Source of the DNA: Ketogulonicigenium vulgare WSH-001
GTDB taxonomy: Bacteria > Pseudomonadota > Alphaproteobacteria > Rhodobacterales > Rhodobacteraceae
Assembly (NCBI RefSeq): GCF_000223375.1
Contig: NC_017384.1
Span: 2,612,501 to 2,676,500 of the forward strand
DNA length: 64,000 bases
Reading direction: 5' to 3'
Under the pieces are notes generated by a model that made no database searches, was not told the origin of the DNA, and worked only from the letters and a program-made list of their open reading frames with translations. Made by a program: the position numbers and the translations under genes. This document shows positions 56,249 to 64,000 of this stretch, piece by piece; the first letter of the stretch is position 1; each line of letters opens with the position of its first letter.

Positions 56249-56773
56249 ATGTTCACGATTGCACAGGAAACCCCTGACGACTGGTGGGAGGTCGAATCCC
56301 TTTATGACCTATGTTTCGCGCCCGGGCGCGAGGCGCTTTCCTCGTATCGTTTGCGTGATGACGTGCCGCCGATTGCGGGGCTGTCGCTGGTCGCGCGCGG
56401 CACGGATGGATCAATTGCGGGTGCGATCCGCCATTGGCCCGTGCGCATCTGCACCGAAGACGGCATTTGCAACCGCTCGCTGCTGCTGGGGCCCGTGGCT
56501 GTCCACCCGACCCATCAGGGCGAGGGTCTGGGCGGGCTGTTGATCTATCAAACCCTTGGCGGCGCGCGCGCGCTGGGGTGGGAGCGGGTGATGCTGGTGG
56601 GCGATGCCCCCTATTACAACCGCTTTGGTTTTCAAAAGCTGGAAGGCGTGCTGATGCCGCCGCCCACCAACCCCGACCGTGTGTTGGGCGTGGCGCTGAA
56701 ACCAAATGCTTGGGCCGGTGTGCGCGGGCAGGTCAGTCGCTGGTCGCCTGACATGGCCCTACCGCAAAACTAG
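56249..56773 (+). CDS. GNAT-family N-acetyltransferase, YhbS-like
   Basis: A 174-residue GNAT. GPVAVHPTHQGEGLGGLLIYQTL near residue 80 is the acetyl-CoA loop, and VGDAPYYNRFGFQKLEG is the YhbS-type continuation. It stands alone between divergent and convergent neighbours. The substrate is unknown. Confidence 0.87.
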   Translation: MFTIAQETPDDWWEVESLYDLCFAPGREALSSYRLRDDVPPIAGLSLVARGTDGSIAGAIRHWPVRICTEDGICNRSLLLGPVAVHPTHQGEGLGGLLIYQTLGGARALGWERVMLVGDAPYYNRFGFQKLEGVLMPPPTNPDRVLGVALKPNAWAGVRGQVSRWSPDMALPQN

Positions 56774-56778
56774 GGCGC

Positions 56779-59022
56779 CTAAAGCACGTCGCTTTCTTGC
56801 AACCACTCTTTCAGCGCGGCGCGGGGATTCTCGCCGCGCATCCGGTGCTCGTCGATCAGCATACGCACAGCGGATAGATCCACCCGGCGCAGGATATGCT
56901 TGATCGGCCCGATCGAGGCTGGTCGCATCGACAAGGTGCGGAACCCCATCGCCGCCAGCGCCAGCGCCTCTAGGGGACGCCCCGCATCCTCGCCGCAGAA
57001 CGAGACCGAGGTTCCCGCCGCGCGGCACTTGCCAACGATCATGTCGATCAGGCTCAGATAGGCCGGATCAAACAGGTCGTAACGTCGCCGGACACGCTCA
57101 TTCTCGCGGTCGGCGGCGAAAAAGAACTGCTTCAGATCATTGCCGCCCACTGACAAAAAGTCGATGGATTTGAAAAACGCCAGCGGCGCAAAGGCCAGCG
57201 AGGGGGTTTCCAGCATCACCCCGACCTCAAGCTGCGCGGGCAGGTTATGGCCAAGGATCTTTTCGCGCGCGATCACCTTGTCCAGCGCGGCACGGGCGGC
57301 CCAATATTCGGCAGGCTGCGCCACAAAGGGGAACATGATCGTCAGCGGACGGCCATTGGCCGCGCGCAGCAGCGCTTGCAACTGCATCCGCAAGATGCCT
57401 GGCTTATCCAAACCCACGCGGATCGCCCGCCAGCCCATGGCCGGGTTCGGCTCGTCCTGCGGTTTCAGATAGGGCAGCACCTTGTCCGAGCCGATATCCA
57501 GCGTGCGAAACACCACGCGCTTGCCCGCCGCCGCATCGGTGATGCGGGCATAAAGCGCTGACAGCTCGCTACGGGTGGGCATTTTATTGCGAATGATGAA
57601 CTGGAGTTCGGTGCGGAACAGCCCGACGCCCTCGGCCCCCGAACTTTGCAGCGAGGGCAGATCCGCCATCAACCCGGCGTTCATATGCAGGGCAATCGTC
57701 TCGCCATCGGTCGTTGTCGCCGGCAGATCGCGCAGCGAGGCATAGCGCTCCAGCGCGCGCGCCTGCATGGCGATCTTTTCCGTATAGGCACGGCTGATCG
57801 CATCATCGGGACGCAGATGGACATTGCCCTGATCGCCATCAATGATGATCGGATCGCCGTTCAGCGCATTGGCGACGATCCCCTTGGCGTGGATCACCAG
57901 CGGGATCGCCCAGGCGCGGGCGACAATCGCCGCGTGACTGCCGACCGAGCCCTCTTCCAGCACGATGCCGCGAATGATCTTGCCGTATTCCAGCAATTCA
58001 CCGGGGCCGATGTTTTTCGCGACCAGAATCGGGTCGATGGGCATCTCGGCCCCGGTATCCTTGCCTTGGCCGGTCAGGATGCGCAGCAGGCGATTCGACA
58101 GATCATCCAGATCATGCAGCCGGTCGCGTAAGTAGGCATCCTCGACTTGCGCCATGCGATTGCGGGTCGAGGTCTGCTCGCGCTCGACCGCGGCTTCGGC
58201 GGAAAGGCCGTTGGTGATGTCCTCTTCCATCCGACGCAGCCAACTGCGCGAGGCGGCGAGCATCCGGTATGTGTCCAGCACCTGCGCCTGTTCGGTGTTC
58301 ATACCGCGCGCTTTGTCCAGCATCTCGTCGATCTGGAACCGCAGGTTGTCGACCGCATCGCGCAGACGCGACAATTCGGCCACCGGGTCCTCGGCCACAG
58401 CGTTGGTCACGACAACGCGCGGCTCGTGGATAAAGACATGGCCTTTGACGGTGCCCTCTTGGCCGCTGACGCCGCGGATCATCAAGGCTTTGCGATGCGA
58501 CTGGCCCTGTGCCTCTGGGGCGGCAAAGGCGCCGAGTTCGGCCATTTCGGCCAGCACCATCGCGACGACTTCCAGCGCGTAAACCTCGTCCGATGTCAGC
58601 TCGCGCTGGGTCTTGGTCTGCACGACCAGCACGCCCAAAGTCTCGCCCAGACGCTGGATCGGCACGCCGCAGAACGAGGAATACCGCTCTTCGCCCGTTT
58701 CGGGCATATAACGAAAGCCGGGTTCGGATGGCGCGTTGGGGGTGTTGATAATACCGCCATTGCGGGCGACACGGCCGACCAGACCCTCGCCCAGGCGCAT
58801 CCTTGTGCGGTGGACGGCGCTGGGCATCAGCCCTTCGGTGGCGCATAGCTCTAGCGTGTCGGTGTCGCGGAAAAGATAGATCGAGCAGACCTCGGCCTGC
58901 ATCGAGCCTGCGATCAGATGCACGATCCCGTCCAGCCGCGCCTGACCTGCCGAGGATTCGGCCAATGCCGCGCGCAGGCGGCCCAGTAATTTGCGGCTTT
59001 CGCTTTCGTCGCGCGCGGCCAT
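56779..59022 (-). CDS. ptsP: Phosphoenolpyruvate-protein phosphotransferase PtsP (enzyme I Ntr)
   Basis: A 747-residue enzyme I of the nitrogen PTS. An N-terminal GAF domain (about residues 20-165, with EVCSIYLF and GVPIQRLGETLGVLVVQ) precedes the PEP-utiliser domains. The phosphorylated His is in EEGSVGSHAAIVARAW; GVGLFRTELQFI, RTLDIGSDKVLPY and SFCGEDAGRP mark the PEP-binding barrel. It phosphorylates NPr and through it EIIA-Ntr, a regulatory chain. GAF may sense amino acids such as glutamine. It is downstream of lysC in the same direction, a familiar Rhodobacterales neighbourhood. Confidence 0.95.
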   Translation of the reverse strand: MAARDESESRKLLGRLRAALAESSAGQARLDGIVHLIAGSMQAEVCSIYLFRDTDTLELCATEGLMPSAVHRTRMRLGEGLVGRVARNGGIINTPNAPSEPGFRYMPETGEERYSSFCGVPIQRLGETLGVLVVQTKTQRELTSDEVYALEVVAMVLAEMAELGAFAAPEAQGQSHRKALMIRGVSGQEGTVKGHVFIHEPRVVVTNAVAEDPVAELSRLRDAVDNLRFQIDEMLDKARGMNTEQAQVLDTYRMLAASRSWLRRMEEDITNGLSAEAAVEREQTSTRNRMAQVEDAYLRDRLHDLDDLSNRLLRILTGQGKDTGAEMPIDPILVAKNIGPGELLEYGKIIRGIVLEEGSVGSHAAIVARAWAIPLVIHAKGIVANALNGDPIIIDGDQGNVHLRPDDAISRAYTEKIAMQARALERYASLRDLPATTTDGETIALHMNAGLMADLPSLQSSGAEGVGLFRTELQFIIRNKMPTRSELSALYARITDAAAGKRVVFRTLDIGSDKVLPYLKPQDEPNPAMGWRAIRVGLDKPGILRMQLQALLRAANGRPLTIMFPFVAQPAEYWAARAALDKVIAREKILGHNLPAQLEVGVMLETPSLAFAPLAFFKSIDFLSVGGNDLKQFFFAADRENERVRRRYDLFDPAYLSLIDMIVGKCRAAGTSVSFCGEDAGRPLEALALAAMGFRTLSMRPASIGPIKHILRRVDLSAVRMLIDEHRMRGENPRAALKEWLQESDVL

Positions 59023-59096
59023 GATTCTTCCTGTTCAGGCACTGTTATCCTGAGCCGCACGGTTTGGCCCGCGCGGCCCATGGCCTGACCGAAAGA

Positions 59097-60338
59097 TCAG
59101 GCCTTCTTTTTTTCCAGCCCGAAGGCATCATGCAGGGCCTGCACGGCCAATTCCATGTATTTACGGTCGACCAGTACGGAAATCTTGATTTCCGATGTGG
59201 TGATCACCTTGATATTGACGCTTTCCGAGGCAAGCGCCCGGAACATGGTCGCCGCAACGCCCGCATGGCTGCGCATCCCGATGCCGACGACCGAGATTTT
59301 CGCCACATTGCTGTCGCAGACCAGCTCGTCGAACGTGTAATCGCCGCGCGCGCGGGCCTCGTTGATGGCTTTTTCGGCGCGCAGCACCTGATCCACCGGG
59401 CACGAGAAGGTCATATCGGTCTGACCCTCGTCGCTGATGTTCTGGACGATCATATCGACATTGACGCCCGCATCGGCCAGCGGGCCAAAGATGGCGGCGG
59501 CAATGCCGGGTTTGTCGGCAACACCCACCAAGGTCATCTTGGCTTCTTCACGGCTAAAGGCGATGCCCGAGACGACGTTGCTTTCCATGATTTCCTCCTC
59601 GTCGCAGACCAGCGTGCCAGACGTGTCCGACGGTTCTTCAAAAGATGACAGCACGCGCAGGCGCACCTTAAATCGCATTGCCAGCTCGACCGAGCGGGTC
59701 TGCAGCACTTTGGCACCCAGCGAGGCCAGCTCAAGCATCTCCTCGAAGGTGATCTTGTCCAGCTTGCGGGCATTACTGCAAATGCGCGGATCGGTGGTAT
59801 AGACGCCGTCGACATCGGTGTAGATATCGCAGCGTTCGGCGTCAAAAGCGGCCGCAAAGGCGACGGCGGTCGTGTCCGAGCCGCCACGCCCCAGCGTCGT
59901 GATGCGGCCTTCGGGGCTGATGCCCTGGAAACCTGCGACGACGGCGACCTTCATGCCTTCGGCAAATTTGCGGTTGATGTTCTCTGTCGGGATGGCGGCG
60001 ATACGGGCCGCGCCATGGGCGGAATTGGTCTGCAGCGGCACTTGCCAGCCTTGCCAGCTGCGCGCAGGCACGTCCATTTCCTGCAAACGCAGCGCCAAAA
60101 GGCCCGCGGTCACATTTTCGCCAGACGAGACAATCGCGTCATATTCGCGCGCGTCATAAAGCGGGGCGGTGTCATTGACATAGCCGACCAGCTTATTGGT
60201 CTCGCCCGACATGGCTGACACGACCACGATCACGTCATAGCCCTTGGCAACTTCGGCGGCGACACGGCGGGCCGCGCGCTGAATACGGTCGATATTGGCG
60301 ACCGATGTGCCGCCGAATTTCATCACGAGGATGGGCAT
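59097..60338 (-). CDS. lysC: Aspartate kinase
   Basis: A 413-residue aspartokinase, first step of the lysine, threonine and methionine pathways. The N-terminal KFGGTSVANIDRIQ, GRGGSDTTAVAFAAAF and YTDVDGVYTTDPRI mark the kinase domain. Two ACT domains follow (LVGVADKPGIAAAIFGPLADAGVN and VGIGMRSHAGVAATMFRAL), the feedback site. The start at 60338 (MPILVMKFGG) is family-typical. The run of T on the plus strand near 59104 is simply its final lysine codons. Confidence 0.96.
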   Translation of the reverse strand: MPILVMKFGGTSVANIDRIQRAARRVAAEVAKGYDVIVVVSAMSGETNKLVGYVNDTAPLYDAREYDAIVSSGENVTAGLLALRLQEMDVPARSWQGWQVPLQTNSAHGAARIAAIPTENINRKFAEGMKVAVVAGFQGISPEGRITTLGRGGSDTTAVAFAAAFDAERCDIYTDVDGVYTTDPRICSNARKLDKITFEEMLELASLGAKVLQTRSVELAMRFKVRLRVLSSFEEPSDTSGTLVCDEEEIMESNVVSGIAFSREEAKMTLVGVADKPGIAAAIFGPLADAGVNVDMIVQNISDEGQTDMTFSCPVDQVLRAEKAINEARARGDYTFDELVCDSNVAKISVVGIGMRSHAGVAATMFRALASESVNIKVITTSEIKISVLVDRKYMELAVQALHDAFGLEKKKA

Positions 60339-60422
60339 GATGTTCCCTAAAGACAGTTCGCCGCCGTCATAATTCGACTGCACGTTAACCGCAATGTGGA
60401 ATTTAACTGCGCTGGCCCGGCT

Positions 60423-60821
60423 TTAGTTGGTGTTTCGTGTCGGAATGAAAGGCAGCGGCATCACGGGCACGCCATCCTCCAGCAGGGCGCGGGCCTCGTC
60501 CAGTTTAGCCTCGCCATAGATGGCGCGGGTGGGGGCGTCGCCTGCATGCATACGGCGGGCCTCGGTGGCGAAGGACATACCGACATATTCGGAATTCGCC
60601 TCGACTTCCGTGCGCAGGGCTTTCAGTTGATCCTCATTGCTGGGTGCGGTCGGGCCGGATTTCGCGACATTCGGGGCCATTAGCGCCTTTTCCACAGGGG
60701 CCGCGCCGCAGGTCGCACAGGACAGATGCCCCGCTTTTTGCAGCGAATCAAAGGCGCTGGCCGATTGGAACCAGCTATCGAATTGATGGCCGCTTGGGCA
60801 TTTCAATGTGTAGCGGATCAT
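60423..60821 (-). CDS. DUF1178 family protein
   Basis: A 132-residue protein. The first part, MIRYTLKCPSGHQFDSWF and LSCATCGAAPVEKALMAP, is a zinc-ribbon-like segment with Cys8, Cys34 and Cys37. The rest, YVGMSFATEARRMHAGDAPTRAIYGEA, is the strongly conserved DUF1178 portion. Function unknown. The start at 60821 is chosen for the family N-terminus. Confidence 0.9.
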   Translation of the reverse strand: MIRYTLKCPSGHQFDSWFQSASAFDSLQKAGHLSCATCGAAPVEKALMAPNVAKSGPTAPSNEDQLKALRTEVEANSEYVGMSFATEARRMHAGDAPTRAIYGEAKLDEARALLEDGVPVMPLPFIPTRNTN

Positions 60822-61024
60822 GGCTGGGGCTTTCTGTCTGGCGTTATCGCGTGATCCGATTGGATTTAGGGCATTTGTAAAGTATTGCAACGGATAGGTG
60901 CTTTGCGCCGGGCCTGCGGCGGTTTTCATTGTCGCAGGGCGGGCGATGTGCCATGAATTTCGCACGGGCTAAAAGGTGCCGGCCAGCGTGCCGCGCGCCC
61001 CGCACAGCTGATCAGAGGAGCGCC

Positions 61025-61702
61025 ATGCAGGCCGTTATTCAATCATCTGCCGAATCGGATTTTGCAGCACTGCGCGTGACGATGGTGGATCGTCAGGTGC
61101 GCACGTCGGATGTGACATCCTATCCGATTATCGCCGCCATGCTGGCCATCCCGCGCGAGGATTTCGTCCCCGACGCCTTGCGCGATGTTGCCTATGTCGG
61201 CGCGGATCTGCCGCTTGCGCCCGCCCGCACCATGCCCGAGGCCCGGACGCTGGCGAAAATGATCGACGGGCTGGCGATTGCGCCGGATGATCGCGCTTTG
61301 GTCATTGGCGCGGGGCTTGGCTATGGCGCGGCGCTGGTTGCGCGCATGGCGGGGCAGGTCATCGCGCTCGAGGAATTGCCGCACCTTGCTGCGGGCGCCG
61401 CCGCCGCGCTGGCCCGTCACAAAAGTGACGCGCGCATCGTGCAGGGAAAACTGGTCGAGGGGGCGCCGGAAGCCGGACCCTATGACGTTATATTGATCGA
61501 GGGCGGCGTGCGCGCCATTCCCCCGGTGATTGCCGCGCAACTGGCCGAAGGGGGCCGGATCGTCGCGCTATTTGTCGAGGGCGGATTGGGTCTGGTGCGC
61601 ATCGGCACCAAAGTCGCGGGCCAGATCCACTGGCGTTTGGCGTTTAACGCTTTGTTGCCCGTTCTGCCGGGCTTCACAACAACAGATACTTTCGCCCTAT
61701 AG
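61025..61702 (+). CDS. Protein-L-isoaspartate O-methyltransferase-like protein, divergent
   Basis: A 225-residue SAM-methyltransferase fold of the PCMT family. MVDRQVRTSDV and IPREDFVPDALRDVAY match the family start, and VIGAGLGYGAALVA is motif I. However the substrate-binding block GQTISQP that follows in true PIMT is missing; the place reads LAPARTMPEARTLAK. Real repair activity is thus doubtful. Such paralogues sit beside tolC in Rhodobacterales. The start at 61025 follows AGAGGAGC. Confidence 0.82.
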   Translation: MQAVIQSSAESDFAALRVTMVDRQVRTSDVTSYPIIAAMLAIPREDFVPDALRDVAYVGADLPLAPARTMPEARTLAKMIDGLAIAPDDRALVIGAGLGYGAALVARMAGQVIALEELPHLAAGAAAALARHKSDARIVQGKLVEGAPEAGPYDVILIEGGVRAIPPVIAAQLAEGGRIVALFVEGGLGLVRIGTKVAGQIHWRLAFNALLPVLPGFTTTDTFAL

Positions 61703-61732
61703 TCCAGGGCATTGAAGAACGGGTAGGACAAA

Positions 61733-63145
61733 ATGAAAAAGACGTTGCGCAGCGTGATCGCCGGTTTTGTGGCCAGTATTGGCCTTGCCGCGCCGATGGC
61801 CCATGCCGAGACTTTGGCCGATGCGATGGCTTGGGCCTATGAATCCAGTGGCCTTTTGACGCAAAACCGTGCGCTGCTGCGCGCCGCCGACGAAGATGTG
61901 GCGCAATCTGTTGCCGCGCTGCGCCCCGTCCTGAACTGGAGCGCGCAGATCTCGTCCAGCTTTGCCGATGCGACGATTTTCAACAATGATCCGGTGACAA
62001 CCGCGAACCTTGCGATCAGCGCCAGCCTGACCCTGTATGATGGCGGTCGCGGTCGTATGGGCGTGGATGCGGCGAAAGAAAGCGTGCTGGGCACCCGTGC
62101 GGGTCTGCTGGCGATTGAACAGCAGGTGCTGCTGCGCGTCGTTGATGCCTATATGAATGTGCAGCTCTATCAGCAGCTTGTATCTTTGCGCGAAAACAAC
62201 GTCCGCGTCATCACCGAGGAGCTGCGTGCCGCGCGCGACCAATATGAGGTGGGCCAGATCACCCGCACCACCGTCGCGCAGGCCGAGGCCGCACTGGCCA
62301 CCGCCCGCAGTACGCTGGTGTCCGAACAGGGCAACCTGACCCGCGCACGCGAGGAATACCGCGTCGCCACCGGCCGTTTGCCGGGGGCGTTGTCGGCCGC
62401 AACGCCTGCACGGATCACCCAGTCGCTGGATCAGGCACGCCTGATCGCGCAGCAGGGCCACCCCAGCGTTGTGCAGGCGCGCCACACCGCCGCCGCCGCC
62501 GATATCAACGTCGAACGCGCCCGCACCGCGACGCAGCCGACTGTCACCGGCACTGCCAGCCTTGGCCGTACGCATTATGTCACCGACGCGCTGCAAGGCT
62601 CGGCTCAGGCGGGCAGCAACACCGATCAGCTGACCGTCGGCGTTGGCGTCAGCGGTGTGATCTATTCGGGCGGCAGCCTGGGCAGCCAATTGCGGCAGGT
62701 CATGGCGAATCGCGACGCCGCCCGCGCGCAGCTGCTGGTTGCGGCCGATAACGTCAGCCAGTCCGTCGCCAATGCCTATTCGCTGCTGGACGTCGCCCGC
62801 GTCTCGCGCGAATCCTTTGCAAGCCTCGTTACCGCCTATCAGCTGGCCTATGATGGCACCCGCGAAGAGGCGGACCTTGGCGCGGCGACCACCATCGACG
62901 TATTGGACGCGGAACAAGATCTGCTGGATGCCCGCGCCAGCCAGATTTCGGCACAATATAGCGAGATTACCGCCGGTTATGCGGTGCTGTCAGCGATGGG
63001 ACTGTTGACGGCTGAGAATCTTGGCCTGAATGTGCAGATTTATGACCCCGAGGCCTATTACAATCTGGTCGATGACGCGCCCTCTGTGACCTCTGCACAG
63101 GGACGCGCGCTGGACCGGGTGTTGCAGGCCATTGCCCACGAATAA
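61733..63145 (+). CDS. tolC: TolC-family outer-membrane efflux protein
   Basis: A 470-residue protein with signal peptide ending MAHA, then TLADAMAWAYESSGLL and two TolC repeats of long helices. LTLYDGGRGRMGVDAAKESVLGTR and VIYSGGSLGSQLRQVMANRDAAR are the two hairpin-region strands; EEADLGAATTIDVLDAEQDLLDARAS is the closing motif. It forms the outer-membrane channel for type I secretion and RND efflux. The PIMT-like gene lies 30 nt upstream and may be co-transcribed. Confidence 0.95.
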   Translation: MKKTLRSVIAGFVASIGLAAPMAHAETLADAMAWAYESSGLLTQNRALLRAADEDVAQSVAALRPVLNWSAQISSSFADATIFNNDPVTTANLAISASLTLYDGGRGRMGVDAAKESVLGTRAGLLAIEQQVLLRVVDAYMNVQLYQQLVSLRENNVRVITEELRAARDQYEVGQITRTTVAQAEAALATARSTLVSEQGNLTRAREEYRVATGRLPGALSAATPARITQSLDQARLIAQQGHPSVVQARHTAAAADINVERARTATQPTVTGTASLGRTHYVTDALQGSAQAGSNTDQLTVGVGVSGVIYSGGSLGSQLRQVMANRDAARAQLLVAADNVSQSVANAYSLLDVARVSRESFASLVTAYQLAYDGTREEADLGAATTIDVLDAEQDLLDARASQISAQYSEITAGYAVLSAMGLLTAENLGLNVQIYDPEAYYNLVDDAPSVTSAQGRALDRVLQAIAHE

Positions 63146-63216
63146 GGCCGGGGCGTGCAAAATTGGGGCGGCTGTGGCTGCCCTCTTTGCGCGCCTCGCG
63201 ACATGACAGGAAGCCC

Positions 63217-63690
63217 ATGCCCGATACCGGACCCAGCAGTGATGTTTTGATCGCCGTGCGCAGACTGGTAGATGGCGCAACCGTGCGTGATGTTGCACCT
63301 CTGGCGCAGCCTGCGCCTTTGGTTCTGGGCGCGGATATGATTGTCGCGCCGCTGATGCTGACGCCAGCGCAGCGTGTGGACGATGACATGGCCGCCGAAT
63401 CGCTGCCAGAGCTACAGCCACAACCAGAGCCGGAACAGGCGGCCGTTGTTTCGATCGGCCCGTTTTCTGGCCGCGCGCCGCAGTTTGGCGCGGGCGAGGA
63501 GGAGGGCGCAGTATCGCCGCCCTCTGTCTCGGCCAGCCTCACCATCAGCGAAGATTCCCTGCGCGAGTTGATCGCCGAAGTGCTGCGCACCGAATTGCAG
63601 GGCGAATTGGGCGAGCGGATCACCAGCAATGTGCGCAAGCTGGTGCGCCGCGAAGTGCTGCGCAGCCTCAACGCGCGGGACAATGAATGA
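63217..63690 (+). CDS. Conserved Rhodobacterales-type protein with PopZ-like layout
   Basis: A 157-residue acidic protein. It has a short N-terminal helix (DVLIAVRRLVDG), a small motif APLMLTPAQRVDD, a long Pro/Glu/Gln-rich linker (about 60-100), and a C-terminal helical part with LRELIAEVLRTELQGELGER and VRKLVRREVLRSLNA. That order recalls PopZ/DUF2497 polar organisers, which also have an N-terminal EEILASIRRI-like helix, acidic linker and C-terminal helices. The match is by pattern only. The start at 63217 follows ACAGGAAG. It lies after tolC. Confidence 0.7.
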   Translation: MPDTGPSSDVLIAVRRLVDGATVRDVAPLAQPAPLVLGADMIVAPLMLTPAQRVDDDMAAESLPELQPQPEPEQAAVVSIGPFSGRAPQFGAGEEEGAVSPPSVSASLTISEDSLRELIAEVLRTELQGELGERITSNVRKLVRREVLRSLNARDNE

Positions 63691-63783
63691 CCGGCGCAGC
63701 GCCTGATTTCATGCAACATTCCGCATGGTCAGCAGATTTGGCTGTTGACGCCCCGCGCGTCCTGTCCTAAATCCGCGCACGTT

Positions 63784-63860
63784 GGCGGAGTAGCTCAGTT
63801 GGTTAGAGCAGCGGAATCATAATCCGCGTGTCGGGGGTTCGAGTCCCTCCTCCGCTACCA
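63784..63860 (+). tRNA. tRNA-Met (CAT), elongator
   Basis: A 77-nt cloverleaf with encoded CCA. The acceptor starts GGCGGAG and pairs with CTCCGCT; the anticodon loop is ATCATAA (CAT). The paired first position and the D-arm distinguish it from the initiator at 2256. Confidence 0.93.
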
Positions 63861-63865
63861 AATCC

Positions 63866-64000
63866 CTAAAAATCATCAGTGATTTCGCGGCGTAATACTT
63901 GCCCCGATGTGTCCAGAATATAGGCCCCGGCAAAGCGCAGCTGGTCGATGATTGACGCCTGCATCGCAGATTGCGGATGAAATGCGGCCAGAGCCAGAAA
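63866..64000 (-). CDS. Partial gene, C-terminal end of a protein of unknown function
   Basis: An open frame runs from the window end to a TAG at 63866-63868 on the minus strand. The last 44 residues include ASIIDQLRFAGAYILDTSG and end RREITDDF. I do not recognise the family. The upstream part lies outside the window. The coding call rests on the composition and on the absence of stops over 135 nt, so it is moderate. Confidence 0.55.
   Translation of the reverse strand, partial: FLALAAFHPQSAMQASIIDQLRFAGAYILDTSGQVLRREITDDF

Noticed and set aside
59082..59111. Hairpin GGCCTGA/TCAGGCC followed by a T-run on the plus strand
   Set aside because: It looks like a plus-strand terminator, but no plus-strand gene precedes it, and the T-run is the last lysine codons of lysC on the minus strand.

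Overview
The window is a GC-rich chromosomal segment from an alphaproteobacterium, most likely a member of the Rhodobacterales. The inference rests on gene content and order: xseB-ispA-dxs, ptsP beside lysC, a glutathione-dependent formaldehyde module, tolC beside a PIMT-like gene, and many ABC uptake systems. A triheme dehydrogenase-type cytochrome c and kduI/kduD would suit a sugar oxidiser such as Ketogulonicigenium, but the genus cannot be fixed from this sequence alone. Apart from rRNA and tRNA genes the segment is densely coding. I see no insertion sequence, prophage or CRISPR array.

Layout. 1-2430: 3' part of 23S rRNA, 5S rRNA, initiator tRNA-Met and a terminator. 2817-7507: a five-gene nickel/peptide-type ABC importer behind a near-perfect NikR-type operator; its binding-protein gene carries a frameshift. 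7532-15269: a GntR/UTRA regulator, then an acetyltransferase, a NagZ-like GH3 hexosaminidase and a complete Dpp/Opp-type importer. 15313-20064: gloA-fghA-adhI-frmR (formaldehyde and methylglyoxal detoxification) next to a TetR-ohr-reductase stress operon, each with its own palindrome. 20105-21911: a PepSY membrane protein and a small DUF2946-like protein.

22026-31374: a LysR-governed catabolic operon on the minus strand. It holds a periplasmic binding protein, a DadA-like FAD oxidoreductase, RidA, a Dpp-type transporter, an FMN alpha-hydroxy-acid dehydrogenase homologue whose catalytic His is replaced by Tyr, and GlcG. 31444-37885: a GntR regulator, kduI, kduD, an amino-acid-type ABC importer and a zinc dehydrogenase, suggesting uptake and use of a uronate-derived or related acid. 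38000-47256: housekeeping genes (GNAT, tRNA-Lys, dapF, mtaB, an MFS exporter, dxs-ispA-xseB, a Trm112-like gene, a Lon-domain gene, ybbN-type thioredoxin, a second tRNA-Lys).

47493-49265 encodes a PAS-GGDEF-EAL protein. 49293-53777 is a tightly packed copper operon: a DUF2946-like protein, MbnP, MbnH, a PCuAC fusion, PCuAC and SCO. It combines the MbnP/MbnH pair, known for tryptophan-to-kynurenine chemistry at a copper site, with copper chaperones for cytochrome oxidase, and is the most unusual system in the window. 54115-64000 holds an orphan triheme cytochrome c, a flavin reductase, a GNAT, ptsP, lysC, a DUF1178 gene, a divergent PIMT-like gene, tolC, a small protein with PopZ-like architecture, tRNA-Met and the end of one further gene.

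All functional assignments come from reading motifs by eye; no database search was run.
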